Source: Arthrobacter sp. GMC3 (GTDB taxonomy: Bacteria > Actinomycetota > Actinomycetes > Actinomycetales > Micrococcaceae). From it: 64,000 bases of DNA. Below are positions 1 through 8,128 of this stretch, one piece after another (the stretch's first letter is position 1; every line of letters begins with the position of its first letter). The DNA is taken from contig NZ_PJIO01000001.1 in NCBI RefSeq assembly GCF_002929305.1, positions 310,001 through 374,000 on the forward strand, read 5' to 3'. The notes beneath the pieces are model-generated. The model was given only the letters and a program-made list of their open reading frames with translations, did no database searches and was not told the origin of the DNA. A program made the translations under genes and the position numbers.

Positions 1-1
1 G

Positions 2-421
2 TACTTCGTCATGTTCATGGGCGCCATCCCCTCCATCATCAACGGCCTGATCGCCGGGGTGGACCAGATCCCACCGCAGTACCGCCGCGTCGGCCAGGTG
101 CTGGGAGCCTCCCGCTGGGAGATGGCGGTGCACGTGGTGCTCCCGGCAGCCTTGCCCGGATATGTGGGCGGGCTCAAACAAGGCTGGGCGTTCTCATGGC
201 GCTCGCTGATGGCAGCAGAAATTATCGCCATGGGTGGATCACTTGGCTTTGGACTGGGATCGCTGCTGGAACAGGGCCGACAACTCGCCGACATGGGAAT
301 CGTCATGTCCGCGATCCTGATCATCCTTTTTGTTGGTATCGCCGTGGAACTGATCGTGTTTGCGCCGGTGGAAAAGCGGCTCCTGCGGGGTCGCGGCTTG
401 CTGGCTGGCAGCACGCGCTGA
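2..421 (+). CDS. ABC transporter permease, SsuC/TauC/NrtB type (3' part)
   Basis: C-terminal part of an inner-membrane permease of the sulfonate/taurine/nitrate ABC family; its start lies left of the window. The visible 139 residues contain the cytoplasmic coupling (EAA-like) loop around GASRWEMAVHVVLPAALPGY, then two membrane helices and a basic tail, which is the standard end of this family. The following gene makes siroheme, the cofactor of sulfite and nitrite reductases, so an uptake role for a sulfur or nitrogen oxyanion or an organosulfonate is likely. The substrate itself cannot be read from this fragment. Confidence 0.85.
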   Translation, partial: YFVMFMGAIPSIINGLIAGVDQIPPQYRRVGQVLGASRWEMAVHVVLPAALPGYVGGLKQGWAFSWRSLMAAEIIAMGGSLGFGLGSLLEQGRQLADMGIVMSAILIILFVGIAVELIVFAPVEKRLLRGRGLLAGSTR

Positions 422-522
422 CGGCCCAGGCCGGTCTGTCGATTGTGTCCCCACGTGACGCCAGATGAACTGGTGTAACGAACGTCTTGGCCGCAAACAT
501 TGGCACTACTTAAGGTCATTTC

Positions 523-1773
523 ATGGCAATTGTGGATCTATACCCAACCTCGTTGCGGCTCCTGGGCCGCCCGGTCCTGGTGGTGGGCGGCGGCACCGTC
601 TCGGCCCGTCGTGCCAAGGCCCTGCTCGACGCCGGTGCCCAGGTCACCCTGGTTGCACCTGTCCTGCACATCGCGGCACAGAATATGGTGGCCGCCGGCC
701 TCATCAGCTGGGAATCCCGAGCCTACGAGAGCGCGGACATGGCCAACGCCTGGTTTGCCGTGACGGCCACCAACAACCCCGACGTCGACGCGCTGGTAGC
801 CCGCGACGCGGATGCCAACCGCGTCTGGTGCGTCAACCATTCGGCAAGCGTCGAGTCATCGGCGTGGACGCCCGCCGTCGGGACAGTTGACGACGTCAAG
901 GTCGCCGTCAACGCCGGGGGAGACCCGCTGCGGGCCGCCGCCATCCGCGACGCCATAGTTGCAGCACTGGAAACGGGAGAACTGCCCCTGGAGCGCTACC
1001 GCAAAAGCACCACTGGATCGGTTGCCCTTGTTGGCGGCGGGCCAGGCGCCGAAGACCTCATCACCGTGCGTGGACGGCGACTGCTGGCCGAGGCCGACGT
1101 CGTCGTAGCCGACAGACTAGGCCCCCGGGGGCTGTTGGAAACGCTGGGCGAGAATGTGAAGATCATCGAGGTCGGCAAGACGCCCGGCCACCATCCCGTG
1201 CCCCAGGTGGAGATTAACGCGATCCTGGTCCGGGAGGCCCACGCAGGTAAGAGGGTGGTGCGGCTCAAGGGCGGCGATCCCTACGTGTTGGGGCGTGGCG
1301 GGGAGGAAGCCATTGCCTGCCGCGAAAACGGTGTGGACGTGGAAGTGGTTCCCGGCGTGACCAGCGCGGTCAGCGTCCCGGCGGCCGCCGGCATCCCGGT
1401 CACCCATCGCGGCTTGGCGAAAGCGTTCACCATGATCAGCGGCCATGAGGAGCTCGAGCATGTGCCGCACGGAAGTGACCACACCGTGGTGCTGCTCATG
1501 GGGGTCGGCACGCTCAACCGCTCCATGCCCGTCCTTGAAGCAGCCGGGCGGGGCAAAGAATGCCCGGTCGCCATCATCGAGAACGGCTTTGCCCAGGACC
1601 AGCGCGTCACCATCGGCACCCTGGGGACTATCGTGAGCCTCGCCCAGGCGGCCAAGGTGCGCAACCCGGCCGTCGTCGTTGTCGGGGATGTGGTGCGCGT
1701 GAGTCCGCTGGCGCCCCTTGACCTCGCCACCGCCTACTACGGCACGCGGGAAACTCTCAGCAGTTACTCGTAG
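523..1773 (+). CDS. cobA: Siroheme synthase: uroporphyrinogen-III C-methyltransferase with precorrin-2 dehydrogenase domain
   Basis: Cytosolic fusion enzyme of siroheme synthesis, 416 aa. Residues about 1-160 are a CysG-N type NAD-binding domain (VLVVGGGTVSARRAKALLDA) that oxidises precorrin-2. Residues about 165-400 are the SAM-dependent methyltransferase, with its opening glycine loop VALVGGGPGAEDLITVRG and the later VRLKGGDPYVLGRGGEE and GVTSAVSVPAAAGIPVTHR blocks. ATG 523 follows an AAGG ribosome site by about 8 bases. No clear ferrochelatase part is apparent. The neighbouring permease and ferredoxin reductase suggest it serves assimilatory sulfite (or nitrite) reductase. Could equally be called cysG or sumT. 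Confidence 0.93.
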   Translation: MAIVDLYPTSLRLLGRPVLVVGGGTVSARRAKALLDAGAQVTLVAPVLHIAAQNMVAAGLISWESRAYESADMANAWFAVTATNNPDVDALVARDADANRVWCVNHSASVESSAWTPAVGTVDDVKVAVNAGGDPLRAAAIRDAIVAALETGELPLERYRKSTTGSVALVGGGPGAEDLITVRGRRLLAEADVVVADRLGPRGLLETLGENVKIIEVGKTPGHHPVPQVEINAILVREAHAGKRVVRLKGGDPYVLGRGGEEAIACRENGVDVEVVPGVTSAVSVPAAAGIPVTHRGLAKAFTMISGHEELEHVPHGSDHTVVLLMGVGTLNRSMPVLEAAGRGKECPVAIIENGFAQDQRVTIGTLGTIVSLAQAAKVRNPAVVVVGDVVRVSPLAPLDLATAYYGTRETLSSYS

Positions 1774-1810
1774 AATTAGCACATAGACTTTTTCCTTATT
1801 CACAGAAGAA

Positions 1811-3289
1811 ATGAGCACAGCCGTGTCCGCAAACACTCCTGAGTCCGTCGCCAACCCCACCGTCCGAGGCACCGAAGAACGCCCCCTGCGCGTGGCTGTC
1901 ATTGGCTCGGGCCCTGCCGGTGTGTACGCCGCGGACCTGCTCACCAAGAGTGATGCCGTGCGCGACGGGCTGGTCCTGGCCATTGACCTCTTCGACCGCT
2001 ACCCGGCACCGTACGGGCTGATCCGCTACGGCGTGGCCCCGGATCACCCCCGCATCAAGGGCATTGTCAACGCCCTGCGCAAGGTTCTGGACCGCGGGGA
2101 CATCCGCTTCTTCGGCAACGTCGAGTACGGTACGGACCTCTCCCTTGAGGACCTGCAGGCGCACTACGACGCCGTCATCTTCGCCACCGGGGCCATCAAG
2201 GACGCGGACCTGAACATTCCCGGCGTCGAACTCGATGGCTCCTATGGTGGCGCCGATTTCGTATCCTGGTACGACGGCCACCCCGATGTATCCCGTGAGT
2301 GGCCCCTGAACGCCAAGGAAATCGCCGTCATCGGCAACGGCAACGTGGCCCTGGACGTGGCCCGCGTGCTCTCGAAGCATGCCGAGGACCTGCTGGTCAC
2401 CGAGATTCCGGACAACGTCTACGCCGGGTTGAAGGAATCCCCGGTCACCGACGTGCATATCTTCGGCCGCCGCGGGCCCGCCCAGGTGAAGTTCACGCCC
2501 CTTGAGCTGCGCGAGCTCAGCCACTCCCGCGACGTTGACATTGTTCTCTACGAGGAAGACTTCGATTTTGACGAAGCCTCCGATGAAGCCGTCAAGACCA
2601 ACAACCAGATCAAGACCATGGTTAGCACGCTGACCAACTGGCTGGTGGAGCAGGATGACGACGCCGCCGACCCCACCACCGGCGCCTCCCGCCGCCTCCA
2701 CCTGCACTTCCTGCACAACCCGGTGGAGATCACCGGCGCGGATGGCAAAGTTTCCGGCATCAAATTTGAGCGCAACGAGCTCGATGGCACCGGAAACGCC
2801 CGCGGTACCGGCGAGTTCATCGAGTACCCGGTCCAGGCCGTTTACCGCTCCGTGGGCTACTTCGGTTCGGCCTTGCCCGACGTCGAGTTTGACCACCGCA
2901 GAGGAGTCGTCACCAACGACGCCGGACGGGTTGTGGGCGCCGATGGTGTCCACGTGCCGGGCATCTACGCCACGGGTTGGATCAAGCGCGGCCCCGTCGG
3001 CCTGATCGGGCACACCAAGGGTGACGCCCTGGAGACCATCACGCACCTGCTGGCCGACCGCGCGGAACTGCCCTCCGCCGTCGCGCCCGGCCTTGACGCC
3101 ATTTCCGAGCTCCTGAACGGCCGGGGCGTGGAATTCACCTCCTGGGAGGGCTGGAACGAGCTGGATGCGCATGAGCTGGCCCTCGGTGCGGCCGCCACCG
3201 AAGCTGGTCCGGTCGCTCGCGAGCGGGTCAAGGTTGTTTCCCGTGAAGAGATGGTCAACGTTTCCCGCGGCACCGCCGAGGTTCACTAA
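1811..3289 (+). CDS. fprA: Ferredoxin/flavodoxin-NADP reductase, FprA type (adrenodoxin reductase-like)
   Basis: FAD- and NADPH-dependent reductase, 492 aa, expected to pass electrons from NADPH to ferredoxin. Two dinucleotide folds are visible: the FAD site RVAVIGSGPAGVYAADLL near residue 30 and the NADP site EIAVIGNGNVALDVARVL near residue 170. The family's PAPYGLIRYGVAPDHPRIKG block and the C-terminal YATGWIKRGPVGLIGHTK block are intact. It starts 37 bases after the siroheme gene, so it probably supplies reduced ferredoxin to a siroheme reductase. A close paralogue lies at 41756-43171. Followed by a REP-like palindrome. Confidence 0.92.
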   Translation: MSTAVSANTPESVANPTVRGTEERPLRVAVIGSGPAGVYAADLLTKSDAVRDGLVLAIDLFDRYPAPYGLIRYGVAPDHPRIKGIVNALRKVLDRGDIRFFGNVEYGTDLSLEDLQAHYDAVIFATGAIKDADLNIPGVELDGSYGGADFVSWYDGHPDVSREWPLNAKEIAVIGNGNVALDVARVLSKHAEDLLVTEIPDNVYAGLKESPVTDVHIFGRRGPAQVKFTPLELRELSHSRDVDIVLYEEDFDFDEASDEAVKTNNQIKTMVSTLTNWLVEQDDDAADPTTGASRRLHLHFLHNPVEITGADGKVSGIKFERNELDGTGNARGTGEFIEYPVQAVYRSVGYFGSALPDVEFDHRRGVVTNDAGRVVGADGVHVPGIYATGWIKRGPVGLIGHTKGDALETITHLLADRAELPSAVAPGLDAISELLNGRGVEFTSWEGWNELDAHELALGAAATEAGPVARERVKVVSREEMVNVSRGTAEVH

Positions 3290-3296
3290 CCCCGTG

Positions 3297-3348
3297 ACCC
3301 GCGAGATATGGCGGCTTAGGCCCTTCTGAGGCGCCATATCTCACGGGT
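3297..3348. repeat. REP-like palindromic element, copy 1
   Basis: Imperfect inverted repeat just after the FprA gene. The left arm ACCCGCGAGATATGGCG pairs with the right arm CGCCATATCTCACGGGT with one mismatch; the spacer starts GCTTAGG. Related elements occur at 8071-8119 and 9201-9250, and one base pair in the stem changes in a compensatory way between copies. It may also act as a transcription terminator, although no T-tract follows. Confidence 0.8.
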
Positions 3349-3480
3349 GAATGATTTTTGCTGGTGCTTTCCCCGAAGTAGACGTAGGCTCACTTACAGG
3401 TGAGTCGATTCTCAGACGCTCGCCAGCGGTCTCTGTAGTTTTTGGTCTTGCGGTCAAAGTTGTTTTCGGGGGTGAACACG

Positions 3481-4617
3481 ATGGATAGTTGCGAGCAATC
3501 ATATTCGCGCAGCAGCGCTTTCACCCGTGCCCTCCGGATCGCTTTGGGGGCGGCCTTTTTGGCGGCACTTTTCATGGTGTTGAGTTCATCCGGCGCCTTC
3601 GCGTCCTCGAACTCCACCACGGCCCCGGCATCCGCAGACAAATCTCATGGGCTGATCTCGGATTTGCTCAATCCAGTGACAAATTTGGTAGATAAAACCA
3701 TTTCCCAGGTTCCCGTTGTCAACGAAATTGTTGGGAACGGCACCGTTGGCAAGATCACGGCACCGATTACCGGTGCCGTTGACCGGGTTGAATCGGCTGT
3801 TACCAAAGTGCCCGTTGTGGGTGGTGTGGTTGATTCGGTGCTTACTCCAGTAGGAAACCTTGGCAACCAGGTTGTTGCGCCCGTGACGGATGTCCTGGGC
3901 TCCGTCACCACACCTGTGCTGGGGGCCGTTGACCAGATCACTTCGCCTGTCACGCAAATTTTGTCGCCGGTTCTGGATCCTGTAACGGGGGCGCTAAAGC
4001 CCGTTGTTGACGGTGTTACCGGAGGCGCAACTGGCATTGTGGGTGGCGTCGTTGACGTTGTCCTGCCACCAGGCACGCCATCGACGCCGGGAACGCCAGG
4101 GACTCCAGGAACGCCTACGACGCCGGGTGCGCCGGGATCGGTGTTGCCGGGGACATTGCTCCCAGGCGCAGCGATGCCGGGTGTCGACGATGCTTCAGGG
4201 ATTTCTCCCGGTGCGTTGAATAGTTCCTTCGCTGGTACCCAGACACCAGGCCAGACACCAGGTGTGTCGTCATCTGTAGTTGTCGCAGGCCATGCTTTCC
4301 AGGCCGTGTCACCGGCATCCGGAAATCCAGTACTTGCTAGTGCCGGATCTGGTACCGACGTCGTGGTGCAGCCGTCTTGTGACGATGACTTCAATGCCGC
4401 GACAGGGCCCTGTGCTCCTGCCGTTACAACAAGCGCCTCCGCATCGGCTGGCGCCGGTTCCAGCTCTGGTGGATCTGGTGGGGCTGGCGGAGCTGCTGCA
4501 GCGGATCAGTGTTTCCCGCTCTCCTACCATTCCGCCATGAGTAGCGCAGCAATGCGGGCCGCCAACTGGGCGCTGCCTGCCTCTCTTACAACAGATCCCG
4601 GATCCAGCCCTGGCTAA
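3481..4617 (+). CDS. Secreted low-complexity Val/Pro/Gly-rich protein of unknown function
   Basis: I do not recognise a named family. ATG 3481 is chosen because GGGGGTG sits just upstream; in-frame TTG 3442 is possible. A basic N-terminus is followed by a hydrophobic signal segment (LGAAFLAALFMVLSSSGAFA). Residues about 45-195 are degenerate 15-25 residue repeats of the form xPVTxxVDxVxxPVxxVVG. Then comes a PGTPGTPGTP stretch resembling collagen or linker sequence, and a Ser/Gly/Ala-rich tail with three cysteines. No LPxTG or LAxTG anchor was found. It is followed on the same strand by the chaplin-like surface protein, so a role in a hydrophobic surface layer is inferred, not shown. Confidence 0.72.
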   Translation: MDSCEQSYSRSSAFTRALRIALGAAFLAALFMVLSSSGAFASSNSTTAPASADKSHGLISDLLNPVTNLVDKTISQVPVVNEIVGNGTVGKITAPITGAVDRVESAVTKVPVVGGVVDSVLTPVGNLGNQVVAPVTDVLGSVTTPVLGAVDQITSPVTQILSPVLDPVTGALKPVVDGVTGGATGIVGGVVDVVLPPGTPSTPGTPGTPGTPTTPGAPGSVLPGTLLPGAAMPGVDDASGISPGALNSSFAGTQTPGQTPGVSSSVVVAGHAFQAVSPASGNPVLASAGSGTDVVVQPSCDDDFNAATGPCAPAVTTSASASAGAGSSSGGSGGAGGAAAADQCFPLSYHSAMSSAAMRAANWALPASLTTDPGSSPG

Positions 4618-4715
4618 ATGATCGTCTGCCTCCCTCCTTACGCAGGGAAGCCCACGGTATTTCCTTGGATTGCCTTTGCAACCAGGTCAAAAATCTTAGT
4701 CAGGAGTTGGACATC

Positions 4716-5963
4716 ATGCATGTCATTATTCGTCGATCGCTGTGCGCAGCGGTATTTGCTGGAGGCCTCCTCGCCCTCGGCGCCGGCGCAGCAAGCGCCG
4801 CAGACCAGTCAGATTCTTCAACGCAGGGGCTCACTTCCGGAGTCCACAATGCAGTTTCACAGCTTGCCCCGAACGGTACATCCAACGGCGGTTCCGCCCG
4901 AGGCGGTGGCCTTCTTGGTGGCCTAGTTGGTGATGTTTTGGGCAATGTTCAGGTGGCTGTGCCGATCACGGTTCCGGTGAATGTTTCCGGGAATGCCGTG
5001 GGTGTTCTGGGTGACGCTGTTTCTTCCGGTTCGGAGGCCACGAATACCACTGTGGTTCCTCCCGTGCAGCAGAATTCCGGCCAGGGCGGCCAGGGCGGCC
5101 AGGGCGGTGCCAATGGTGGTTTGTTGGGTGGCCTGGTTGGTGATGTTTTGGGCAATGTTCAGGTGGCTGTGCCGATCACTGTTCCGGTGAATGTTTCCGG
5201 GAATGCCGTGGGTGTTCTGGGTGACGCTGTTTCCACTGGTTCGGACGCCACGAACTCCACCGTGGTTCCTCCCGTGCAGCAGAATTCCGGCCAGGGCGGT
5301 GCCAATGGTGGTTTGTTGGGTGGCCTGGTTGGTGATGTTTTGGGCAATGTTCAGGTGGCTGTGCCGATCACTGTTCCGGTGAATGTTTCCGGGAATGCCG
5401 TGGGTGTTCTGGGTGACGCTGTTTCTTCCGGTTCGGACGCCACGAATACCACTGTGGTTCCTCCCGTGCAGCAGAATTCCGGCCAGGGCGGCCAGGGCGG
5501 TTCCAATGGTGGTTTGTTGGGTGGCCTTGTTGGTGACGTGCTGGGCAATGTTCAGGTGGCCGTGCCGATCACGGTTCCGGTGAATGTTTCCGGGAATGCC
5601 GTGGGTGTTCTGGGTGACGCTGTTTCCACGGGCTCCGTTGCTGTCAATGTGGTCACGCCCGTTACCCCCATCGTTCCCGTGACACCGGTTGAACCGTGGA
5701 CTCCACTAACGCCCGCGATTCCCGGTGCACCCGTTGCGCCAGTAGTTCCGGCCACGCCGGTGGTGCAGCTTGTCTCAACGACGTCGGTTCACGCTATGGG
5801 AGCCGCGCAAGTGACACGCTCAGGGGCGGCTGCCCTGCCAGCCGGTGCACCTGCACAGCTCGCCTACACGGGCGCTGGTGTCTGGCCGGTTTATGGCCAA
5901 GCAGCTCTGTTGCTCTTGCTCGGCGCCGCACTCATCCTGCTGCGGAAGTTCGCGCTGAAGTAG
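4716..5963 (+). CDS. Cell-wall-anchored protein with four chaplin-like repeats and a LAYTG sorting signal
   Basis: Surface protein of 415 aa. ATG 4716 is preceded by AGGAG; it opens with a signal peptide (LCAAVFAGGLLALGAGAASA). Four near-identical repeats begin at about residues 66, 136, 200 and 267. Each carries NVQVAVPITVPVNVSGNAVG, which matches the chaplin pattern of Streptomyces (V-x-VP-x-x-x-PVNVCGN) except that cysteine is replaced by serine. Gly/Gln-rich linkers (SGQGGQGG) separate them. A Pro/Val-rich stalk follows, then LAYTG at residue 382, a hydrophobic helix and a basic end, as in class E sortase substrates and long chaplins. Amyloid-like surface assembly is inferred. No sortase gene is in the window. 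Confidence 0.85.
   Translation: MHVIIRRSLCAAVFAGGLLALGAGAASAADQSDSSTQGLTSGVHNAVSQLAPNGTSNGGSARGGGLLGGLVGDVLGNVQVAVPITVPVNVSGNAVGVLGDAVSSGSEATNTTVVPPVQQNSGQGGQGGQGGANGGLLGGLVGDVLGNVQVAVPITVPVNVSGNAVGVLGDAVSTGSDATNSTVVPPVQQNSGQGGANGGLLGGLVGDVLGNVQVAVPITVPVNVSGNAVGVLGDAVSSGSDATNTTVVPPVQQNSGQGGQGGSNGGLLGGLVGDVLGNVQVAVPITVPVNVSGNAVGVLGDAVSTGSVAVNVVTPVTPIVPVTPVEPWTPLTPAIPGAPVAPVVPATPVVQLVSTTSVHAMGAAQVTRSGAAALPAGAPAQLAYTGAGVWPVYGQAALLLLLGAALILLRKFALK
4911..5636 (+). repeat. Four long tandem direct repeats inside the chaplin-like gene
   Basis: Units start at 4911, 5121, 5313 and 5514 (periods 210, 192 and 201 bases). The cores are almost identical in DNA, for example GGCAATGTTCAGGTGGC occurs in all four. 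Length differences come from the number of GGCCAGGGC linker triplets. Near identity at silent positions points to recent duplication or ongoing homogenisation. Confidence 0.92.
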
Positions 5964-5989
5964 GCGGAGTCTAGGCCAGGTGCTTCAGC

Positions 5990-6055
5990 CGCGCACACAG
6001 CTTGTGTCTTCCTGCCGTCAAATGGTTGGGCCGGAAGACACGAGCTGTGTGCGCG
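5990..6055. terminator. Long hairpin between convergent genes
   Basis: Arms of 23 bases (starting CGCGCACACAGCTTGTG and ending GAGCTGTGTGCGCG) pair with one mismatch around a 20-base loop. It lies between the chaplin-like gene and the convergent GntR gene, so it probably terminates transcription in both directions. There is no T-run. Confidence 0.7.
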
Positions 6056-6075
6056 AGCAGTAGGGAGTATGGATC

Positions 6076-6753
6076 TTAATCCTGTAGTGACTGCAGGCGA
6101 GAGTCGAGATGCTGGCTGACACTGGCCGCCGCGGACTCTTGGTCTCCGGCCTCGATCGCAGCCAATAGGTCCTCATGACCTTCCGGATGGTACCCAAGCC
6201 CATGGTCGCCAAGCTGTGAGATCAAACTGCTGATAAAAACGCTGCCAAATGATTCGTAAAGCTCACCGAGTAGTGGGTTACCCGATGCACGGGCTACAGC
6301 AAGGTGAAAGTCCCAGTCCAGGGCCAGCCACGCCTGGGTGTCCTGTTGCTCAGCCGCACGACGCCGGCCGGCCAGCAAGGCACGCATCTCTCGGATCTCC
6401 GTCTCCTTGGCATTCAGAGCGGCCAGACGTGCCGCCTGGCTATCAAGGGCGAGCCTGACCTCAATGACGTGTTTGTCCCCGTGCTGGCTCAGCAATTTTG
6501 CCGTCGCGCCAGCAATCTCGCTGGTGGCCCGAACGAAGGTTCCGTCCCCCCGGCGGACTTCCAGCATGCCCGCGTGGGCTAGCGCCCTCAATGCTTCGCG
6601 AAGCGTGCCGCGGGAGACACCAAGCTCTTTCATGAGGACTTGTTCGGATGGAATGCGCTCATTCAGCGCCCACAACCCGGAGCTGATCGCCGTGCGCAAC
6701 TTGCCGGTAACTTCCTGGGCCAGCGGTTCACGGTGTGAGGGTGTCAGTGTCAT
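6076..6753 (-). CDS. GntR-family transcriptional regulator, FadR subfamily
   Basis: DNA-binding regulator of 225 aa. An N-terminal winged helix (EQVLMKELGVSRGTLREALRALAHAGML) is followed by an all-helical FCD ligand domain from about residue 90. Its ATG overlaps the stop of the upstream transporter gene by the ATGA arrangement, so the two are one operon and translationally coupled. The repeated GACGTC boxes at 8024-8049 in front of the operon are the obvious candidate operator, implying autoregulation. The ligand is unknown; metal-binding histidines typical of FCD domains are present. Confidence 0.9.
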   Translation of the reverse strand: MTLTPSHREPLAQEVTGKLRTAISSGLWALNERIPSEQVLMKELGVSRGTLREALRALAHAGMLEVRRGDGTFVRATSEIAGATAKLLSQHGDKHVIEVRLALDSQAARLAALNAKETEIREMRALLAGRRRAAEQQDTQAWLALDWDFHLAVARASGNPLLGELYESFGSVFISSLISQLGDHGLGYHPEGHEDLLAAIEAGDQESAAASVSQHLDSRLQSLQD

Positions 6754-8012
6754 GAGTGGCTCCCTGCCGTGAATTGGGCGTCGAGGAGGGTGGGTGCTTG
6801 GGTTCTATGAGTCGCTGTGAGCAGCCACGCCAGCAATAGCTGAACGGCCGCCACTGCAACAAGGAGTATCAAGGGCACGGTCCATCCGCCGCTGAGACTG
6901 TGCGCCAGACCCATGCCGAAGGGGCCCAGGGTGCCCAAAAGGTAGCCCACCGACTGGGCCAGGGTGGACATGGCGGTGGCGTCCGCCGTCGTACTTCCAC
7001 TACGGCTGATGACAACCAGCACCAGTGCAAACACGCCAAAGCCAAAGCCCAGCAGCAGGGCCGGGAGCACTGCCGCGGACGCTGGCAGCACCAGCAGCGC
7101 TATGGCGCCGAGCAGGTAGGCGCCGCTGGCGGCCATGAACGCCCAGCGCAAACCGCCCGGCCTGGCGGCTAGCCACAGCAACCCCACATTTCCGGCAACC
7201 GTGACAACCTGCGCCAGTCCCAGCAGCAGGCCAGCGGTTGCGGGGTCCAGGCCGTCGGCAATCAAAATGGTGGGCAGCCAGCTGATGATTGAGTAGGCGG
7301 CGATGGCTTGGATGGTGAAGAACGCTGTGATCAGCAACCCCTGGCGTGTTTTGAGCAGAGGCCAGGGCGAACGGTAACCCGCCGGATCCGCGGCAGGGCG
7401 GCGGTGGGCAGCAAGGGCGATCGGCAGGAACGCCAGCAACGTCACCACTGAAAGGATTGCCCAGGCGGCCAGGCCCAGGGAGGGTGAGTTTAGTTGCATG
7501 GCGAGCGGGACGCTGACGGCGGCTGACATTGTTGCCCCGAGCGACATGGTGATGGTGTAAACGCCAGTCAACGCGGCCGTCCTGTCCGCGTAGTGCTCGC
7601 GGATGAACGACGGCATGGCCACGTTGCACACGGCAAGCCCGGACATGCTCACCACGGTGCCCAATAGCAACATGCCGACGCTCGGCACTGCCCGTAGCGC
7701 CAAGCCTAGGGCAAGGGTGGCCAGGGCAATGGCGATCGCCTTTTCAACGCCTGTCCGTCGTACCAGCAGGGATGTGCCGGCGCCTGCGATGGCGAAGCAC
7801 AGGGTGGGGATCGACGGTAGCAGCGCCGCAGTGAAGGCACCGTAGCCCAGCACCTGTTGGAGGTCGTGGTACAGGGCCGAGGCGCTGGAGATACCCGCTC
7901 GTAGATTCAGGCCAATGAGCACGACGGCGAGAATTCCGGCCGCGGCAACGAGGCGCGTCTTTGGCCGGGAGTCAAGTACGGGGGGTTGGCTGTCTACGAG
8001 TGTTTGGGTCAT
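6750..8012 (-). CDS. MFS transporter, CynX/NimT (cyanate/nitroimidazole) family
   Basis: Twelve-helix inner-membrane transporter of 420 aa. The N-terminal helix is followed by the family's NLRAGISSASALYHDLQQ block, and the other helices are regularly spaced with basic loops. CynX-type proteins are often annotated as cyanate or 2-nitroimidazole transporters, but the substrate is rarely known. It is first in a two-gene operon with a FadR-type GntR regulator and sits directly behind a palindromic operator, so the gene is probably induced by the compound it moves. The start ATG 8012 has only a weak AGAG ribosome site. Confidence 0.88.
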   Translation of the reverse strand: MTQTLVDSQPPVLDSRPKTRLVAAAGILAVVLIGLNLRAGISSASALYHDLQQVLGYGAFTAALLPSIPTLCFAIAGAGTSLLVRRTGVEKAIAIALATLALGLALRAVPSVGMLLLGTVVSMSGLAVCNVAMPSFIREHYADRTAALTGVYTITMSLGATMSAAVSVPLAMQLNSPSLGLAAWAILSVVTLLAFLPIALAAHRRPAADPAGYRSPWPLLKTRQGLLITAFFTIQAIAAYSIISWLPTILIADGLDPATAGLLLGLAQVVTVAGNVGLLWLAARPGGLRWAFMAASGAYLLGAIALLVLPASAAVLPALLLGFGFGVFALVLVVISRSGSTTADATAMSTLAQSVGYLLGTLGPFGMGLAHSLSGGWTVPLILLVAVAAVQLLLAWLLTATHRTQAPTLLDAQFTAGSHS

Positions 8013-8023
8013 TAGTAAAACTC

Positions 8024-8049
8024 TAAGACGTCAGACGTTAGACGTCTAA
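8024..8049. promoter_or_regulatory. Candidate GntR operator with three GACGT boxes
   Basis: Immediately upstream of the transporter-GntR operon there are GACGTC (8027), GACGTT (8034) and GACGTC (8041). The last lies in the perfect 12-base palindrome TTAGACGTCTAA (8038-8049). The position and symmetry fit a binding site of the co-transcribed GntR protein; this is inference. Confidence 0.6.
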
Positions 8050-8070
8050 TCGAGCGGCGCGGCCCGTGAG

Positions 8071-8119
8071 CCGTGAGTTATGGCGGCTTAGGGGCTTCAA
8101 AGTCGCCATAACTCACAGG
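8071..8119. repeat. REP-like palindromic element, copy 2
   Basis: The left arm CCGTGAGTTATGGCG pairs with the right arm CGCCATAACTCACAGG around a loop that begins GCTTAGG, as in copy 1. The variable pair is T-A here (A-T in copy 1, C-G in copy 3). It lies between the GntR operator and the 3' end of the next minus-strand gene. Confidence 0.82.
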
Positions 8120-8128
8120 TCGCGGCGC

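Noticed and set aside
1796..3337. A 513-codon open frame antisense to the FprA gene
   Set aside because: It is a shadow of a G/C-rich gene: the opposite strand has two dinucleotide-binding motifs and full family similarity, while this frame has no recognisable domain and no ribosome site.
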